Below are positions 17,074-27,838 of a stretch of DNA of 64,000 nucleotides, piece after piece. Every line of letters starts with the position of its first letter. The stretch's first letter is position 1. The notes beneath the pieces are model-generated. The model searched no databases and was not told the DNA's origin. It worked only from the letters and a program-made list of their open reading frames with translations. The translations under genes were made by a program, and so were the position numbers. Source of the DNA: Sandaracinobacteroides hominis (GTDB lineage Bacteria; Pseudomonadota; Alphaproteobacteria; Sphingomonadales; Sphingomonadaceae); NCBI RefSeq assembly GCF_016464365.1, contig NZ_JADCUC010000004.1:338237-402236 (forward strand), written 5' to 3'.

Positions 17074-17133
17074 GGAATTCCGGGGACATTATACTTGAAT
17101 TCCGGGGACAGGAATTCCGGGGACAGTATACTT
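17073..17133. repeat. GGGGACA/GAATTCC repeat cluster 3
   Basis: Three units of GAATTCCGGGGACA, two of them extended to ATTATACTT or GTATACTT, in direct orientation and opposite to cluster 1. They truncate the frame at 16785-17073. Confidence 0.65.
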
Positions 17134-17347
17134 AACTAGGGTCGGGCTTCGACAAGCTCAGCCTGAGCGGGTTCTGAGGTGGGGTTTGGTCAGCGTTTAT
17201 GGCTGAAAGGTAGCGCAGACTCGACCCAGCGCCGCAGGCAATCGACCCCACGGAAAAACCAACCCTTCCTGACCAAGCTCCAACTTCGAGGGTGCAGGGA
17301 AATCATTTCCATGCTGGGTGCAGGGCAAAGCCCTGCCCGCCGGAGGC
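17119..17347 (-). repeat. Cassette 2 right composite arm
   Basis: Inverted relative to the left arm; starts with GGGGACAGTATACTT inside and ends with CCGCCGGAGGC outside. Contains GCTTCGACAAGCTCAGCC and the palindromic core with one change (TTTCCATGC). Confidence 0.8.
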
Positions 17348-17741
17348 TCCCTCAAACTGCTCACCAAAGACCACAACCTGAACCGCGATTCACTTCCGTC
17401 GAATCCATCCAAGTCCTCTCGCTCCGTCGCTCGCTGGAGGCCGTCGCCGAGAGGGGTACACAACTCGCAAGGAGTGTACCGAAGATGTTGTTTCACGTTT
17501 CAACCGAGGCTGAAAACCCGAGGATGGTCGCTGAAGTTTTGTCACCGTTGGACGGTGGTAAGGTATGTGGAGCAAGCTCCGTCCCATTCGGGCGGAGTCA
17601 AAGATTACCGACCGTTAACCATTATCGCCCAGTTCGCGACAATCGAATCTGTAAACTCTGCCGACAGTGAGGCCGGCGCCGCTTGGAATCCACCCGCACA
17701 GGCCCCATTTTCCCTCCGTCTGTGCGCTTCCCTTCAGCCCG
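17348..17741. other. Intergenic stretch before uvrA
   Basis: 394 bp without a convincing gene. A frame in the uvrA phase stays open through it but has unlikely composition. It should hold the uvrA promoter; the SOS box is at its right end. Confidence 0.5.
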
Positions 17742-17756
17742 GAACAGAGATAGAAC
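17742..17756. promoter_or_regulatory. LexA (SOS) box of uvrA
   Basis: GAAC-AGAGATA-GAAC matches the alphaproteobacterial LexA site GTTC-N7-GTTC read on the other strand. It ends five bases before the uvrA ATG, so bound LexA would block transcription or translation initiation. uvrA is SOS-regulated in many bacteria, which supports the call. Confidence 0.7.
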
Positions 17757-17761
17757 AAAGC

Positions 17762-20638
<2,877 letters not shown>

Positions 20639-20683
20639 TCAACCGCACGCCCCGCCAAACCTCTCAACGCCAACACCCACCCC

Positions 20684-20712
20684 CCCGTCATCCCGGGCTT
20701 GACCCGGGACCT
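20684..20712 (+). repeat. Dispersed CCGTCATCCCGGGCTTGACCC repeat, copy 1 (palindromic)
   Basis: The segment CCCGTCATCCCGGGCTTGACC continuing to CGGGACCT resembles the copy at 21065-21093 and overlaps the stop of the GIY-YIG gene. Short hairpin elements like this are scattered through sphingomonad genomes. Confidence 0.55.
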
Positions 20713-21016
20713 ATCCCCGAACCGACCCGCAAGACACGTCCAGCAAATCTACCCACTCCAAATTCCCCACCTCCACCAAAGCAATCTTCCAATCCCGACG
20801 CCAGCGCTTCACCGTCTTCTCCCGCGCAATCGCGACGACAATCTCGTCGTGCCACTCAACCCAAACCAACGTCCGGCACCGCCACTTCGCAGCAAACGCA
20901 GACCCCCGCCCCTCCCGATGCGCCAGCACCCGAGCCGCCAGATCAGCGGTCACCCCAACATACAAAACCCCACGCGGCCGGTTCGCCATCAAGTAAACCC
21001 AGCCACCCTTGGTCAT
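20711..21016 (-). CDS. GIY-YIG endonuclease superfamily protein (UPF0213/YhbQ type)
   Basis: 101 codons from the ATG at 21016, which has GGGAG six bases upstream; a TTG at 21022 is an alternative. The single domain shows the two family halves as VYLMANRPRGVLYVGVTADLAARVLAHREG, with Tyr, Gly and Arg positions of GIY-YIG enzymes, followed by a helical part. These short proteins act on DNA, perhaps in repair, and are often mobile. It lies between two copies of a dispersed palindromic repeat, in the segment that separates uvrA from the duplicate uvrA end. Confidence 0.85.
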   Translation of the reverse strand: MTKGGWVYLMANRPRGVLYVGVTADLAARVLAHREGRGSAFAAKWRCRTLVWVEWHDEIVVAIAREKTVKRWRRDWKIALVEVGNLEWVDLLDVSCGSVRG

Positions 21017-21064
21017 ACGCAACTCCCACTGCTGGCAAACACACGCCGTACACCCGCCCCCCTA

Positions 21065-21093
21065 CCCGTCACCCCGGCCTTGAGCCGGGGCCC
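21065..21093 (+). repeat. Dispersed CCGTCA-CCCCGG-CTTGAG repeat, copy 2 (palindromic)
   Basis: Reads CCCGTCACCCCGGCCTTGAG followed by CCGGGGCCC, same orientation as the copy at 20684. Together they bracket the GIY-YIG gene. Confidence 0.55.
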
Positions 21094-21170
21094 AAGCACC
21101 AAACGCACAGCGATAGGCAAATCTCACGTTTCCCTGTATCTGAACCGCAGAATAGGCGAGGAGACCTCGG

Positions 21171-21371
21171 GTGAATATGGTGCCGCCGCCCTGGACGGCT
21201 GATCCCGATACCGGGATGCAACGAACCGATCTCGCCGCGTTCGGTGCCTGGCTGCTGCAGCGCCGGGCCGAAGCCGGTGAACCCATCCTACCCCGCAACA
21301 GCGGAACTCGTCGCACGGATTCGAAGCGGGCCCTGCTTCGGGCAATCGAGGCTGCCGGCGGACGCTGGTAG
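21171..21371 (+). CDS. Small conserved-type hypothetical protein
   Basis: 66 residues from a GTG at 21171 (ATG at 21177 possible); GAGGAGA lies at 21158. The sequence has a proline-rich start ([13 protein letters not shown]) and then one basic helical unit: [19 protein letters not shown] and [21 protein letters not shown]. Similar short proteins with a closing RRTxSKRxLLxAI motif are, to my recollection, common in sphingomonads; function unknown. The duplicate uvrA end starts 27 bases after its stop. Confidence 0.6.
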   Translation: MNMVPPPWTADPDTGMQRTDLAAFGAWLLQRRAEAGEPILPRNSGTRRTDSKRALLRAIEAAGGRW

Positions 21372-21397
21372 CCGCGCCGGGCGACCGGATTGCAGGC

Positions 21398-21610
21398 GCA
21401 GTCGATCAGGGTAATACCGTGGTGGTGATCGAGCACAATCTGGAGGTCATCCAGACCGCCGAGTGGGTGATTGATATGGGGCCTGAGGGTGGGCCTGGTG
21501 GTGGAAGCGTGGTGGTGGCCGGGACGCCTGAGGATGTTGTGGCGTCGGGCAAGGGGTTTACTGGGGGGTATTTGGGGCCGCTTTTGCAACAGGCAAATGC
21601 GGCGGAGTGA
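21398..21610 (+). pseudogene. Duplicate 3' end of uvrA
   Basis: The frame [31 protein letters not shown] and onward to LLQQANAAE stop matches the C-terminus of the intact UvrA (20430-20638) almost residue for residue, with about one base in ten changed. No start signal or preceding UvrA sequence exists. It is a detached gene end left by duplication or by insertion of DNA at the uvrA 3' end. Its last 53 bp are overlapped antisense by the end of the DUF3800 gene. Confidence 0.85.
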
Positions 21611-22391
21611 ATATTTTGATTGGTGGCTTCTCGAGCGGCAAGCTTGCTTGGACCTCTTTAGGTCGCCACATTCGTGAATCAGTTGCCAGTCTATCGACGG
21701 CTTCACCATAGTATTTTTCTGCCCATTCCCAAGCTGCATACTCTTCTGGTTTTGCTCGGAATGCTTGAATTCGCCCTACGAGCGTAGCGATCCAATCGGC
21801 AGCCTGTATTGTTTGATACAGGTGAGATTCGACTTGAAATGGAGGCTCTATCAGGCAGCGCGCCGGCGACTCTGCTCCAAACATCGTTTTTGTAGCTGCT
21901 TCGAGGAGTCTAATCCGATCAGAATGCTGATCGAGAATCATCATGAACAATTCTTTCCTGCGACAACAGTAGGAATCCACAGATCTTATGGTATGACTAA
22001 GAACTGTGGTGTATAGGCCGTGCGATTTGCACTCATCGGGTGCTAAATATTTTACTCTACCGTAATATATAATGTGCCCCTGCCTGCGTTGCAGCTCTCT
22101 CAGCAATCTAAATAGTGCATCTCTGACTGCAGGATAACGTACAATATTTCGAGTTGTTATCAACTCTGAGCCTTTTTTCTCCCACGTTGCAGGATGGGAA
22201 CCGCTTGATTTTATCTCGTTTTCAAGCAAGTTTTGTTTCAGCTTGAGAAAGAATGTAGAAAAATCGCGGGCGCGATCATGTGGAATCACGTAACCCGCCA
22301 ATCCGAAAACCGGACTGCTGTTGTATTTTGGATCCTTGCGACTCACATACGGGCCGATATGGCCGAATTCGTCCAGGAACGCGATTTGCAT
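21558..22391 (-). CDS. DUF3800 domain protein
   Basis: 277 residues. The N-terminus [16 protein letters not shown] has the acidic motif (FLDExGH) of DUF3800, a family predicted to have an RNase H-like fold with a metal-binding acidic site. A second acidic patch [11 protein letters not shown] and the later [13 protein letters not shown] are also typical. Members occur near phage and defence genes; activity is not established. The last 18 codons ([15 protein letters not shown]...) run antisense through the uvrA relic, so the original 3' end may have been replaced. AT-richer than its neighbours. Confidence 0.8.
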   Translation of the reverse strand: MQIAFLDEFGHIGPYVSRKDPKYNSSPVFGLAGYVIPHDRARDFSTFFLKLKQNLLENEIKSSGSHPATWEKKGSELITTRNIVRYPAVRDALFRLLRELQRRQGHIIYYGRVKYLAPDECKSHGLYTTVLSHTIRSVDSYCCRRKELFMMILDQHSDRIRLLEAATKTMFGAESPARCLIEPPFQVESHLYQTIQAADWIATLVGRIQAFRAKPEEYAAWEWAEKYYGEAVDRLATDSRMWRPKEVQASLPLEKPPIKIFTPPHLPVAKAAPNTPQ

Positions 22392-22415
22392 CTAAATACA
22401 GTATAGAAACGCGGA

Positions 22416-22441
22416 AGCCCGCACAAGGACTTGTGCGGGCT
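22416..22441. terminator. Strong hairpin upstream of DUF3800 gene
   Basis: AGCCCGCACAAG and CTTGTGCGGGCT form a perfect 12-bp stem with a 2-base loop, 25 bp before the DUF3800 start. No T-run follows on either strand, so it may be a regulatory hairpin rather than a terminator. Confidence 0.4.
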
Positions 22442-23208
22442 CCGGAACTGGACACGCGCTTCTGCGTGGCCGAATCAATATCTAGGGAAACTTTTCCACA
22501 TTTGCAAGCAGCAAAGGGCTTGACTCCCGATCGGAATCGAGTCCGTGGGCGGATCAACAGTTCTCCGCAATGCCACATGGACTCTATATTTTTCATTAAT
22601 AACAATCATATACGGGACTATTAGCAGCCCTCGACATGTCCCCGAATGAAAGCGCCTCGTGATAACGACGTCAGTTTGTGCTGACAGATTTCTGTGGATA
22701 ACATTCAGGTTGTCAAGCTGGACGCATGGGCACGGCCATCCATATTCTCATTGATATGGTCAGACCGAACTGCCCGATCCTACCATTAACAAGATCGGCA
22801 TCTTCCGCTTCAATCCGCGCTGACCAGCTCTGTCCTACAAGCGGCATTCCTGCCAAAACGAGCCAATGCACCGGTGCTTGAAGGCGAAAACTTCTTCTGT
22901 CCTACACAGGTCCGTTTCGCTACGCGCGCGCTCGCAGGCGCCGGCGCGCGTGTGCAGGAGCAGGTGTGAAGTTTGGGAACTTTGCCTGGGTAAATCCCCA
23001 ACAGGGGTGTGCGGCGGTGCACGGCCGGCGGCGCAGCCGCCGAGTCCGTTTGGTTGGACGGAAGAGAAGAAAGGTTGCGGGAATCTTGTTTGTCCGCCTC
23101 CGGCGGAACGCCCGCTCGTCGGACGGGTTCGTGGGCGGTCGCCCACGCCCCGCCGGCCGGGCGCGGCGGCGAGTCCGCGAGTTAGCGCTGCGCGCTAATC
23201 GCGGCCGC
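22442..23208. other. Gene-free, palindrome-rich stretch
   Basis: About 770 bp with no convincing gene. The left half is AT-richer; the right half (22900-23200) holds many short palindromes (GCCGCCTCCGGCGG-like, GTGGGCGGTCGCCCAC, TTAGCGCTGCGCGCTAA). It contains a TTTCTGTGGATAACATTC site that looks like a DnaA box (22690 region). tmRNA, RNase P and 6S RNA signatures were looked for and not seen. Confidence 0.45.
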
Positions 23209-24129
23209 CTATGCTTGGGGAAATACCTTCCGCCAATCCCGCGCCATGCTGACAAGGCTGATCCCATACGCCCCCGCCTGATCCAACGCCTCCGCCAACG
23301 GGCTCAGCTTGAAATCCCGGTCATAGGCAAACTCCCGCTCCGCATCGTCATGGTGCAGCAGCAGCCCCAGCCGTGGCCCCTCGCCCGTCAGCGTATAGCG
23401 CAGCATCGCCAGGTCGCCGTCGCTGTTGCCGAACGCCAGCACCGGCCGCCGGCCGATGTGGATCTCGATATTCTCCGGCTTCACCTCGCGGTCGTCGAAG
23501 GTCAGCAGCTCGGGCAGCTTCTGGATCTCCATCCGCCCGTCGCGCTCCTCCATCTGCACCTTCATCGCCGATCCGACGACCATGTGGCGCGGCACGCCAT
23601 AGACCTGCTCGGAAAGCGTCCGCACCACATCCGCCCCGCCGCCCGTCACGATGAACACCAGGAACCCGTTGGCGCGCAGATAGTCCAGCAGCTCCAGCAT
23701 CGGCTGATAGACAACCTCCGTGTGCGGCCGCTTCAGCACCGGATGCACCGCCGTCTTCAGCCACGCGCGCACCGCCGCCCGCATCTCCGACGCGCTCAGC
23801 CCGGCGTGGGTGGCGGCGGCGATCTCCATCAACCCCTTCTTCCCCAGCGCCTTCATGCTCGCAATGTCGCGCGCCAGATAGGACCGATAGGGCTCCTGCG
23901 CCTTCAGTTCCGGCCGCTGCTCCGCCAGCTGCTGCAGCCGGTCACCCGCGAACAGCACCTGCACCTGCACCGGCTGCTCGCACCAGAGCGTGCCGTCATT
24001 GTCAAAGGTGGCGATGCGTTCGGCCGGCGGCAGATAATCGGGCGATCCGTCCCGCGTCACCTTCTCCACAAAGGCGACAATCGCCGCCTTTACCGCGGTT
24101 TCGTTCCAGCTGGGAAGCGCGTCCGTCAT
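23209..24129 (-). CDS. HAD-superfamily hydrolase (phosphoserine-phosphatase-like)
   Basis: 306 residues. Motif I is FDNDGTLW (residues 42-49; the family norm is DxDGT, here Asp-Asn-Asp), motif II is FIVTGGG and motif III/IV is LAFGNSDGDLAMLRYT. A helical cap lies between about residues 60 and 150. No signal peptide. This resembles a group of HAD enzymes in Proteobacteria annotated as phosphoserine-phosphatase-like, with unknown substrate. It is followed downstream by the gene-free stretch and preceded by a hairpin and a PEP-CTERM gene on the same strand. Confidence 0.85.
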   Translation of the reverse strand: MTDALPSWNETAVKAAIVAFVEKVTRDGSPDYLPPAERIATFDNDGTLWCEQPVQVQVLFAGDRLQQLAEQRPELKAQEPYRSYLARDIASMKALGKKGLMEIAAATHAGLSASEMRAAVRAWLKTAVHPVLKRPHTEVVYQPMLELLDYLRANGFLVFIVTGGGADVVRTLSEQVYGVPRHMVVGSAMKVQMEERDGRMEIQKLPELLTFDDREVKPENIEIHIGRRPVLAFGNSDGDLAMLRYTLTGEGPRLGLLLHHDDAEREFAYDRDFKLSPLAEALDQAGAYGISLVSMARDWRKVFPQA

Positions 24130-24169
24130 GCCTGTGTCTCCTGGGTGGGAGACAAGGTTAGGGCCGGAT

Positions 24170-24202
24170 CGGCCGGCGGGGAAGTGCTTCCCCGGTCGGC
24201 CG
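24170..24202. terminator. GC-rich hairpin between PEP-CTERM gene and HAD gene
   Basis: CGGCCGGCGGGGAAG pairs with CTTCCCCGGTCGGCCG around a two-base loop with one mismatched region. It lies 30 bp after the PEP-CTERM stop; no T-run, so it could be a transcript-end hairpin or simply a repeat. Confidence 0.35.
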
Positions 24203-24232
24203 CCGGCCCTCGGATCCTTGCAAGTCTTCGCC

Positions 24233-24790
24233 TCAGGCGGTGGCAGCCTCGCGCCGGCGGCGGGCAGCCAAGCCCACGGCGCCGAAGCCGACGATCAGCA
24301 TCGCCCAGGCGGCGGGTTCCGGCACCACGCCCGGGACCACTTCGCTGATGTTGCCGCGGCCGGCCACCGTCAGCAGATAGCCGCCGGCATCGTAGTTGGC
24401 GAAGCCGGAGGCGACGACATAATAGGTGAGGCCGGCGGTCAGCGACTGAAAGAAGCCCGAAGTGCCGATGACCGGCGCGTCGTCGTTGGCGACCAGCAGA
24501 TTGGCGAACTGGTTCGACGGATCGAAGCTGCCCACATAGAGATGCAGGAAATTATCATAAAGGGCGACCGACGAGAAGCCGTAGATGCCGGTGAAATCGA
24601 CGGTGATGGCCGTCACTTCATAGGGAACGGCGGTGCCGACGGGAGACAGTGTCGTCGGCGGGTTGCCGGCGGTTGTGCGATTCCAGGTCGGTTCGCCCGA
24701 GGTGTTGCCGGCAGTGATGAAGACGCCGGCCTGAGCGGCGACGGAAAGCAGCGATGCAGCCGCAAAGGCTGCAAGATGACGCAAACGCAT
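24233..24790 (-). CDS. PEP-CTERM (PEPxxWA) sorting-domain protein
   Basis: 185 codons from the ATG at 24790 with ACAGGAG upstream. Signal peptide at residues 1-22 (SVAAQA). The middle is a beta-sandwich-like domain (GVFITAGNTSGEPTWNRT, TAITVDFTGIYGFSSVALYDNF). The C-terminus VPEPAAWAMLIVGFGAVGLAARRRR is a PEP-CTERM anchor of the PEPxxWA variant used in sphingomonads, recognised by an exosortase. The mature protein is thus delivered to the cell surface or released. Ligand or role unknown. Confidence 0.88.
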   Translation of the reverse strand: MRLRHLAAFAAASLLSVAAQAGVFITAGNTSGEPTWNRTTAGNPPTTLSPVGTAVPYEVTAITVDFTGIYGFSSVALYDNFLHLYVGSFDPSNQFANLLVANDDAPVIGTSGFFQSLTAGLTYYVVASGFANYDAGGYLLTVAGRGNISEVVPGVVPEPAAWAMLIVGFGAVGLAARRRREAATA

Positions 24791-24905
24791 GCCCAACTCC
24801 TGTTGACCCTGATTGAAGTGTGCAATGCAGCAAAATGCGCCGGAATTCAACTCTCGGCGCCTGTGGATAAATAGTTAACAGATTCAGGCAGGGCGCAGTT
24901 GGCCG

Positions 24906-25166
24906 TTATCTGGCGGCCCGACGCTCCAGCACCTTGGCGACGAACCAGCATTGCGGCACGATTTCGAGGCCCTTTGACTCCGCGTCGTCGAGCGCCGCCG
25001 TCACCAGTCTGGCGCCGATGCCGCGGCCTTCCAGTTCGGACGGCACCAGCGTGTGGTGGAAGATGATGCGGTTCCCATCGAGCAGGTATTCGCAGATGGA
25101 CAGCACGCCATCGGCTTCCAGTTCGTAGCGGCTGCGGGCTTCGTTGTTGGTGACGGTGGTGGCCAT
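24906..25166 (-). CDS. GNAT family N-acetyltransferase (YjdJ-like)
   Basis: 86 codons from the ATG at 25166 (MATTVTNNEARSRYELEAD). This is the short Gcn5-related domain typical of YjdJ-type proteins: IIFHHTLVPSELEGRGIGARLVTAALDDAESKGLEIVPQCWFVAKVL, with the acetyl-CoA-binding GRGIGARL loop. Such short GNATs acetylate small molecules or proteins; substrate unknown. Stands alone between a PEP-CTERM gene and urcA on the same strand. Confidence 0.88.
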   Translation of the reverse strand: MATTVTNNEARSRYELEADGVLSICEYLLDGNRIIFHHTLVPSELEGRGIGARLVTAALDDAESKGLEIVPQCWFVAKVLERRAAR

Positions 25167-25256
25167 GCGGCTTTCATGGCACAGATCGCCGCCGGTTCCC
25201 ATGCCGCGGAATCAGACGGCCCGGCGGATGAGGGGATCCACCGGGCCATCCTTTTC

Positions 25257-25294
25257 TTTCGGCGGGGAGAGAGAGGGGATAATCCCCGCCGAAA
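25257..25294. terminator. Hairpin downstream of UrcA gene
   Basis: TTTCGGCGGGGA and TCCCCGCCGAAA form a 12-bp perfect stem with a 14-base loop, 92 bp past the urcA stop. A purine run, not T-run, follows, so terminator activity is uncertain. Confidence 0.4.
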
Positions 25295-25385
25295 CTCGCT
25301 ATTCAGCTCCCGGTGACCAGTTGGGGCCGGCCACCGGGAAGATCTTGCGGCGGGAGAGAGGGGTATCCGCCGCTCGACCGATCAA

Positions 25386-25712
25386 TCAGCGCGAGGCCAG
25401 CTGGGTCTTGCTGGCGAACTGGGCCATCTGCAGCCGGGCATTGGCGACGGCGGCGTCGACACAGTCGGTGTAGCTCTTGCGCTCGGTGAAGCTCTTGAAG
25501 TCGACACCACCGGCCGAGCAGGCGCTCCTGGCAGCGGTGTGGACACGGCGTTCGACGGTGGCGCGGCCGGCGGGGGTGTTGAGATCGTAGCTCGACACTT
25601 CCACCTTCACGCTCTTGGCTTCGGCCGGGACTGCGGTGAAGCTCAGCATCGTGGCGCTCGCCACAACTGCCAGAACCAGGCTAAACATCGGGTTGTTCGT
25701 CATCGTGGTCAT
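25386..25712 (-). CDS. UrcA family protein, exported
   Basis: 108 codons from the ATG at 25712, preceded by AGGAGCGG. Signal peptide to about residue 32 (AVPAEA). The UrcA domain follows: VEVSSYDLNTPAGRATVERRVHTAARSAC, with a cysteine pair (SACSAGG and YTDCVDAAV) that presumably forms a disulphide. The family is characteristic of sphingomonads and caulobacters, with no known activity. Monocistronic. Confidence 0.9.
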   Translation of the reverse strand: MTTMTNNPMFSLVLAVVASATMLSFTAVPAEAKSVKVEVSSYDLNTPAGRATVERRVHTAARSACSAGGVDFKSFTERKSYTDCVDAAVANARLQMAQFASKTQLASR

Positions 25713-25945
25713 CGTTCCGCTCCTGTTATCGGGTTGATGCCATATGCATTGCAGGTAGCGTGCCAACCTTGGCATGATTTTATGTTTTGTTTATTTTCAA
25801 ATAGTTAAGCCATAGCGTGGCGACCATCAGCTTGCCGCAGGATGAATGTAATGCAAATCCTCCGTTAATTTTCCCAAGGGTTGGGAAATTCCGCGCAACG
25901 CCCTGCGGCTTGACTTGCAGCCCGTGCCAACTACCCCTGTTGCCC

Positions 25946-26479
25946 ATGGTTCCATTGTCCAATCCGGAGATCTCGCTGCTGGCGCAGACCATCCAGCTGG
26001 CCATTGCCCCGGTGTTCCTGCTGACAGCGATCGGGGCCTTTCTTTCGGTGATCACAACGCGGCTGGGGCGGGTGATCGACCGGGCGCGGAAGCTGGAGGC
26101 GACGCTGCTGGATGGGCCGGAGCTGGACCTGACGCGGCAGGCGATTGCGCGGCAGGAGCTGGCGACGCTGGACCGGCGGATGCTGCTGGCGAACCGGGCG
26201 GTGGGGCTGGCGGTGGCGTCTGCCATCATCGTCTGCGTGCTGATCACGCTGCTGTTCATTTCCGCGGTGTCGCCACTGCACCCCGACAAGCTGGTGCCGG
26301 CGCTGTTCATGCTGGCGCTGCTGCTGCTGATGGCAGCGCTGATCGCCTTTTCGATCGAGGTCCGTATTTCGATCCGTACGGTACGGGTGCGGGCCGAGCT
26401 GATCCAGAATGCCCCGCGGGCGCCCGGGGACATCAGGTTTCCGCGCCGCTTCCCGTCTTTCGAGGAGAATGAGCCATGA
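25946..26479 (+). CDS. DUF2721 family membrane protein
   Basis: 177 codons from the ATG at 25946. The DUF2721 pattern is seen: an N-terminal TM (PVFLLTAIGAFLSVITTRLGRVIDR), a basic/acidic cytosolic helix (LERR-like ELATLDRRMLLANRAVG), then two TMs (VASAIIVCVLITLLFISAV and LFMLALLLLMAALIAFSIEV). Function unknown. The stop overlaps the next ATG (ATGA), so it is co-translated with the DUF6489 gene. Confidence 0.88.
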   Translation: MVPLSNPEISLLAQTIQLAIAPVFLLTAIGAFLSVITTRLGRVIDRARKLEATLLDGPELDLTRQAIARQELATLDRRMLLANRAVGLAVASAIIVCVLITLLFISAVSPLHPDKLVPALFMLALLLLMAALIAFSIEVRISIRTVRVRAELIQNAPRAPGDIRFPRRFPSFEENEP

Positions 26480-26715
26480 AATTCGAGTTCGAGATAGAGG
26501 CGACCCCGGCGGAAGCGCGGGCGTTCCTGGGGCTGCCCGACCTGACGCCGCTGCACGAGGCGTGGGTGGAGCGGATGAAGCATTTCACGATGGACGGGCC
26601 GACCCCGGACGACTGGCAGAAGCTGATGTCGACCTGGACGAACGGCGTGCCGGGCTTTGAGGCGTGGCAGAAGCTGATGACCAGCGCGATGACGGGTGGG
26701 GCGAAGAAGGACTGA
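26476..26715 (+). CDS. DUF6489-type small protein
   Basis: 79 residues: FEIEATPAEARAFLGLPDLTPLHEAWVERMKHFTMDGPTPDDWQKLMSTWTNGVPGFEAWQKLMTSAM. This small soluble alpha-helical protein with a conserved N-terminal EIxATPxEARxFLGLPD motif is common in sphingomonads. Function unknown. Coupled to the DUF2721 gene. Confidence 0.8.
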   Translation: MKFEFEIEATPAEARAFLGLPDLTPLHEAWVERMKHFTMDGPTPDDWQKLMSTWTNGVPGFEAWQKLMTSAMTGGAKKD

Positions 26716-26861
26716 CGGCAGCGCCCCCAAAGCACAACACAACGGCCAAAGGCCGCAAGCGCGAATGCGCGCCCGCGCAAGTGCGCGGAACCAGCGCGAA
26801 GCGCCAACAAAAACGGCCGCCCGCGCTTATTGCGCGGAACAGGATGCAGAGCATCCCAATC

Positions 26862-26900
26862 AAAAAAGGCGGCGGGGCCCTTCCCCCCCCGCCGCCCTTT
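26862..26900 (-). terminator. Rho-independent terminator of the PEP-CTERM gene at 26919
   Basis: On the minus strand, GGCGGCGGGG and CCCCGCCGCC form a 10-bp GC stem followed by TTTTTT. It starts about 20 bp after the gene's stop codon. Confidence 0.8.
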
Positions 26901-26918
26901 CCGCCGCGTGGCAGCCGC

Positions 26919-27683
26919 TTAGGCTGCTACAAGATTGCCCCGCCGCCGCCGAGCCGCTCCGCCGACCAGGCCGAAGCCGGCGATCAGCATCGCCCAGGTG
27001 GTGGGTTCGGGGATACCGCCGACCGGCGGGTCGATCGGGGGCAGCACGTCTTCCATGATGCCGGCGTAGAGCGCGCTCGACTGCGAATAGTTGTAGAAGC
27101 CGAAGCGGCCATCGCTGAAGCTGCCGTCGAGGTCGATCTGCTTCACGCCATCCACCCAGACCTGGATGTTGCTGGCGTAGAAGTAGAGGTCGAAGCTGTA
27201 GGTGACGTTATCGACCCAGCCGGTATCGCCCAGCGTCGCGCCGCGCTGCAGCTCCTGCACGACGCCGGTGTGCGCCCAGGGGGCGTTGTTCTGGCCGTTC
27301 TGGATGGCGCCGGTCACGCGGGAGATGGAGAGGCCGCGCTTGGCGACATCCTGGTTGTTCTGCTTCCAGTCGATCAGCATATAGTCGGGCGTGGCGGCGG
27401 ACAGCTCGCCCGGATCAAAGCCGAGCACGAAGCCGATATAATCGTCGTCGCCATCGGCGCCGACGCGGATGGTGCCCGAAAGCTTGTTGCCGATGGCGTT
27501 CGACGTTCCATAGAATACGGTCGGATTGCCATTCACCGTTTGCAGCACGCTGTTGTTCCCGGGCTGCACCACCCAGTTTTTCGACGTGCCCTCGGCCGTC
27601 CAACCCGACAGATCGACCGGCGCTGCGATGGCCGGCGCCGCCAGCAGAAGTGCGGCGGACAGTTTCAACCCTGATGTAAGCAT
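26919..27683 (-). CDS. PEP-CTERM protein with laminin-G/TSP-C-like domain
   Basis: 254 codons from the ATG at 27683, with GGGAG upstream. Signal peptide to about residue 20 (PAIA). The main domain (residues 22-215) looks like a concanavalin-like sandwich: DLSGWTAEGTSKNWVV, IRVGADGDDDYIGFVLGFDPG, DYMLIDWKQNNQ and DLYFYASNIQVWVDGVKQIDLDG. This is the pattern of thrombospondin C-terminal-like sugar- or calcium-binding domains. It closes with PEPTTWAMLIAGFGLVGGAARRRR, a PEP-CTERM sorting signal. It is divergent from the ECF sigma factor gene, which may control it. Confidence 0.85.
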   Translation of the reverse strand: MLTSGLKLSAALLLAAPAIAAPVDLSGWTAEGTSKNWVVQPGNNSVLQTVNGNPTVFYGTSNAIGNKLSGTIRVGADGDDDYIGFVLGFDPGELSAATPDYMLIDWKQNNQDVAKRGLSISRVTGAIQNGQNNAPWAHTGVVQELQRGATLGDTGWVDNVTYSFDLYFYASNIQVWVDGVKQIDLDGSFSDGRFGFYNYSQSSALYAGIMEDVLPPIDPPVGGIPEPTTWAMLIAGFGLVGGAARRRRGNLVAA

Positions 27684-27838
27684 GATGAGCTCCCTGTTGC
27701 GGGGAGCGATGCCCACCATCGCGCCCCTCATCCCATCAAGCGGGGTTTTGCGGCATTTCGGGTCAGCGACATTTGGCGCAGCCGTACTTTTCTTGCGTGT
27801 CGCGAACCCATCACCTAGCCTTGCCATCGGGGGCCGGC

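Larger units (their letters stand above)
15402..17347. mobile_element. Cassette 2: inverted composite repeats around lipoprotein, IS5 remnant and truncated membrane-protein unit
   Basis: Arms 15402-15646 and 17119-17347 are inverted copies about 230-245 bp long. Each contains the palindromic core, a GCGGCGCTG segment, the widespread sphingomonad repeat GCTTCGACAAGCTCAGCC and a terminal AAGTATACTGTCCCC. Inside are three clusters of GAATTCCGGGGACAG repeats that separate a lipoprotein gene fused to an IS5-family end from a truncated reading frame plus a 4-TM gene. The interior is strongly AT-rich compared with the host. It sits between the msrC stop and the uvrA regulatory region. Confidence 0.6.

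Noticed and set aside
22442..23208. Structured housekeeping RNA (RNase P RNA, tmRNA, 6S RNA)
   Set aside because: None of the conserved sequence blocks of these RNAs was recognised.
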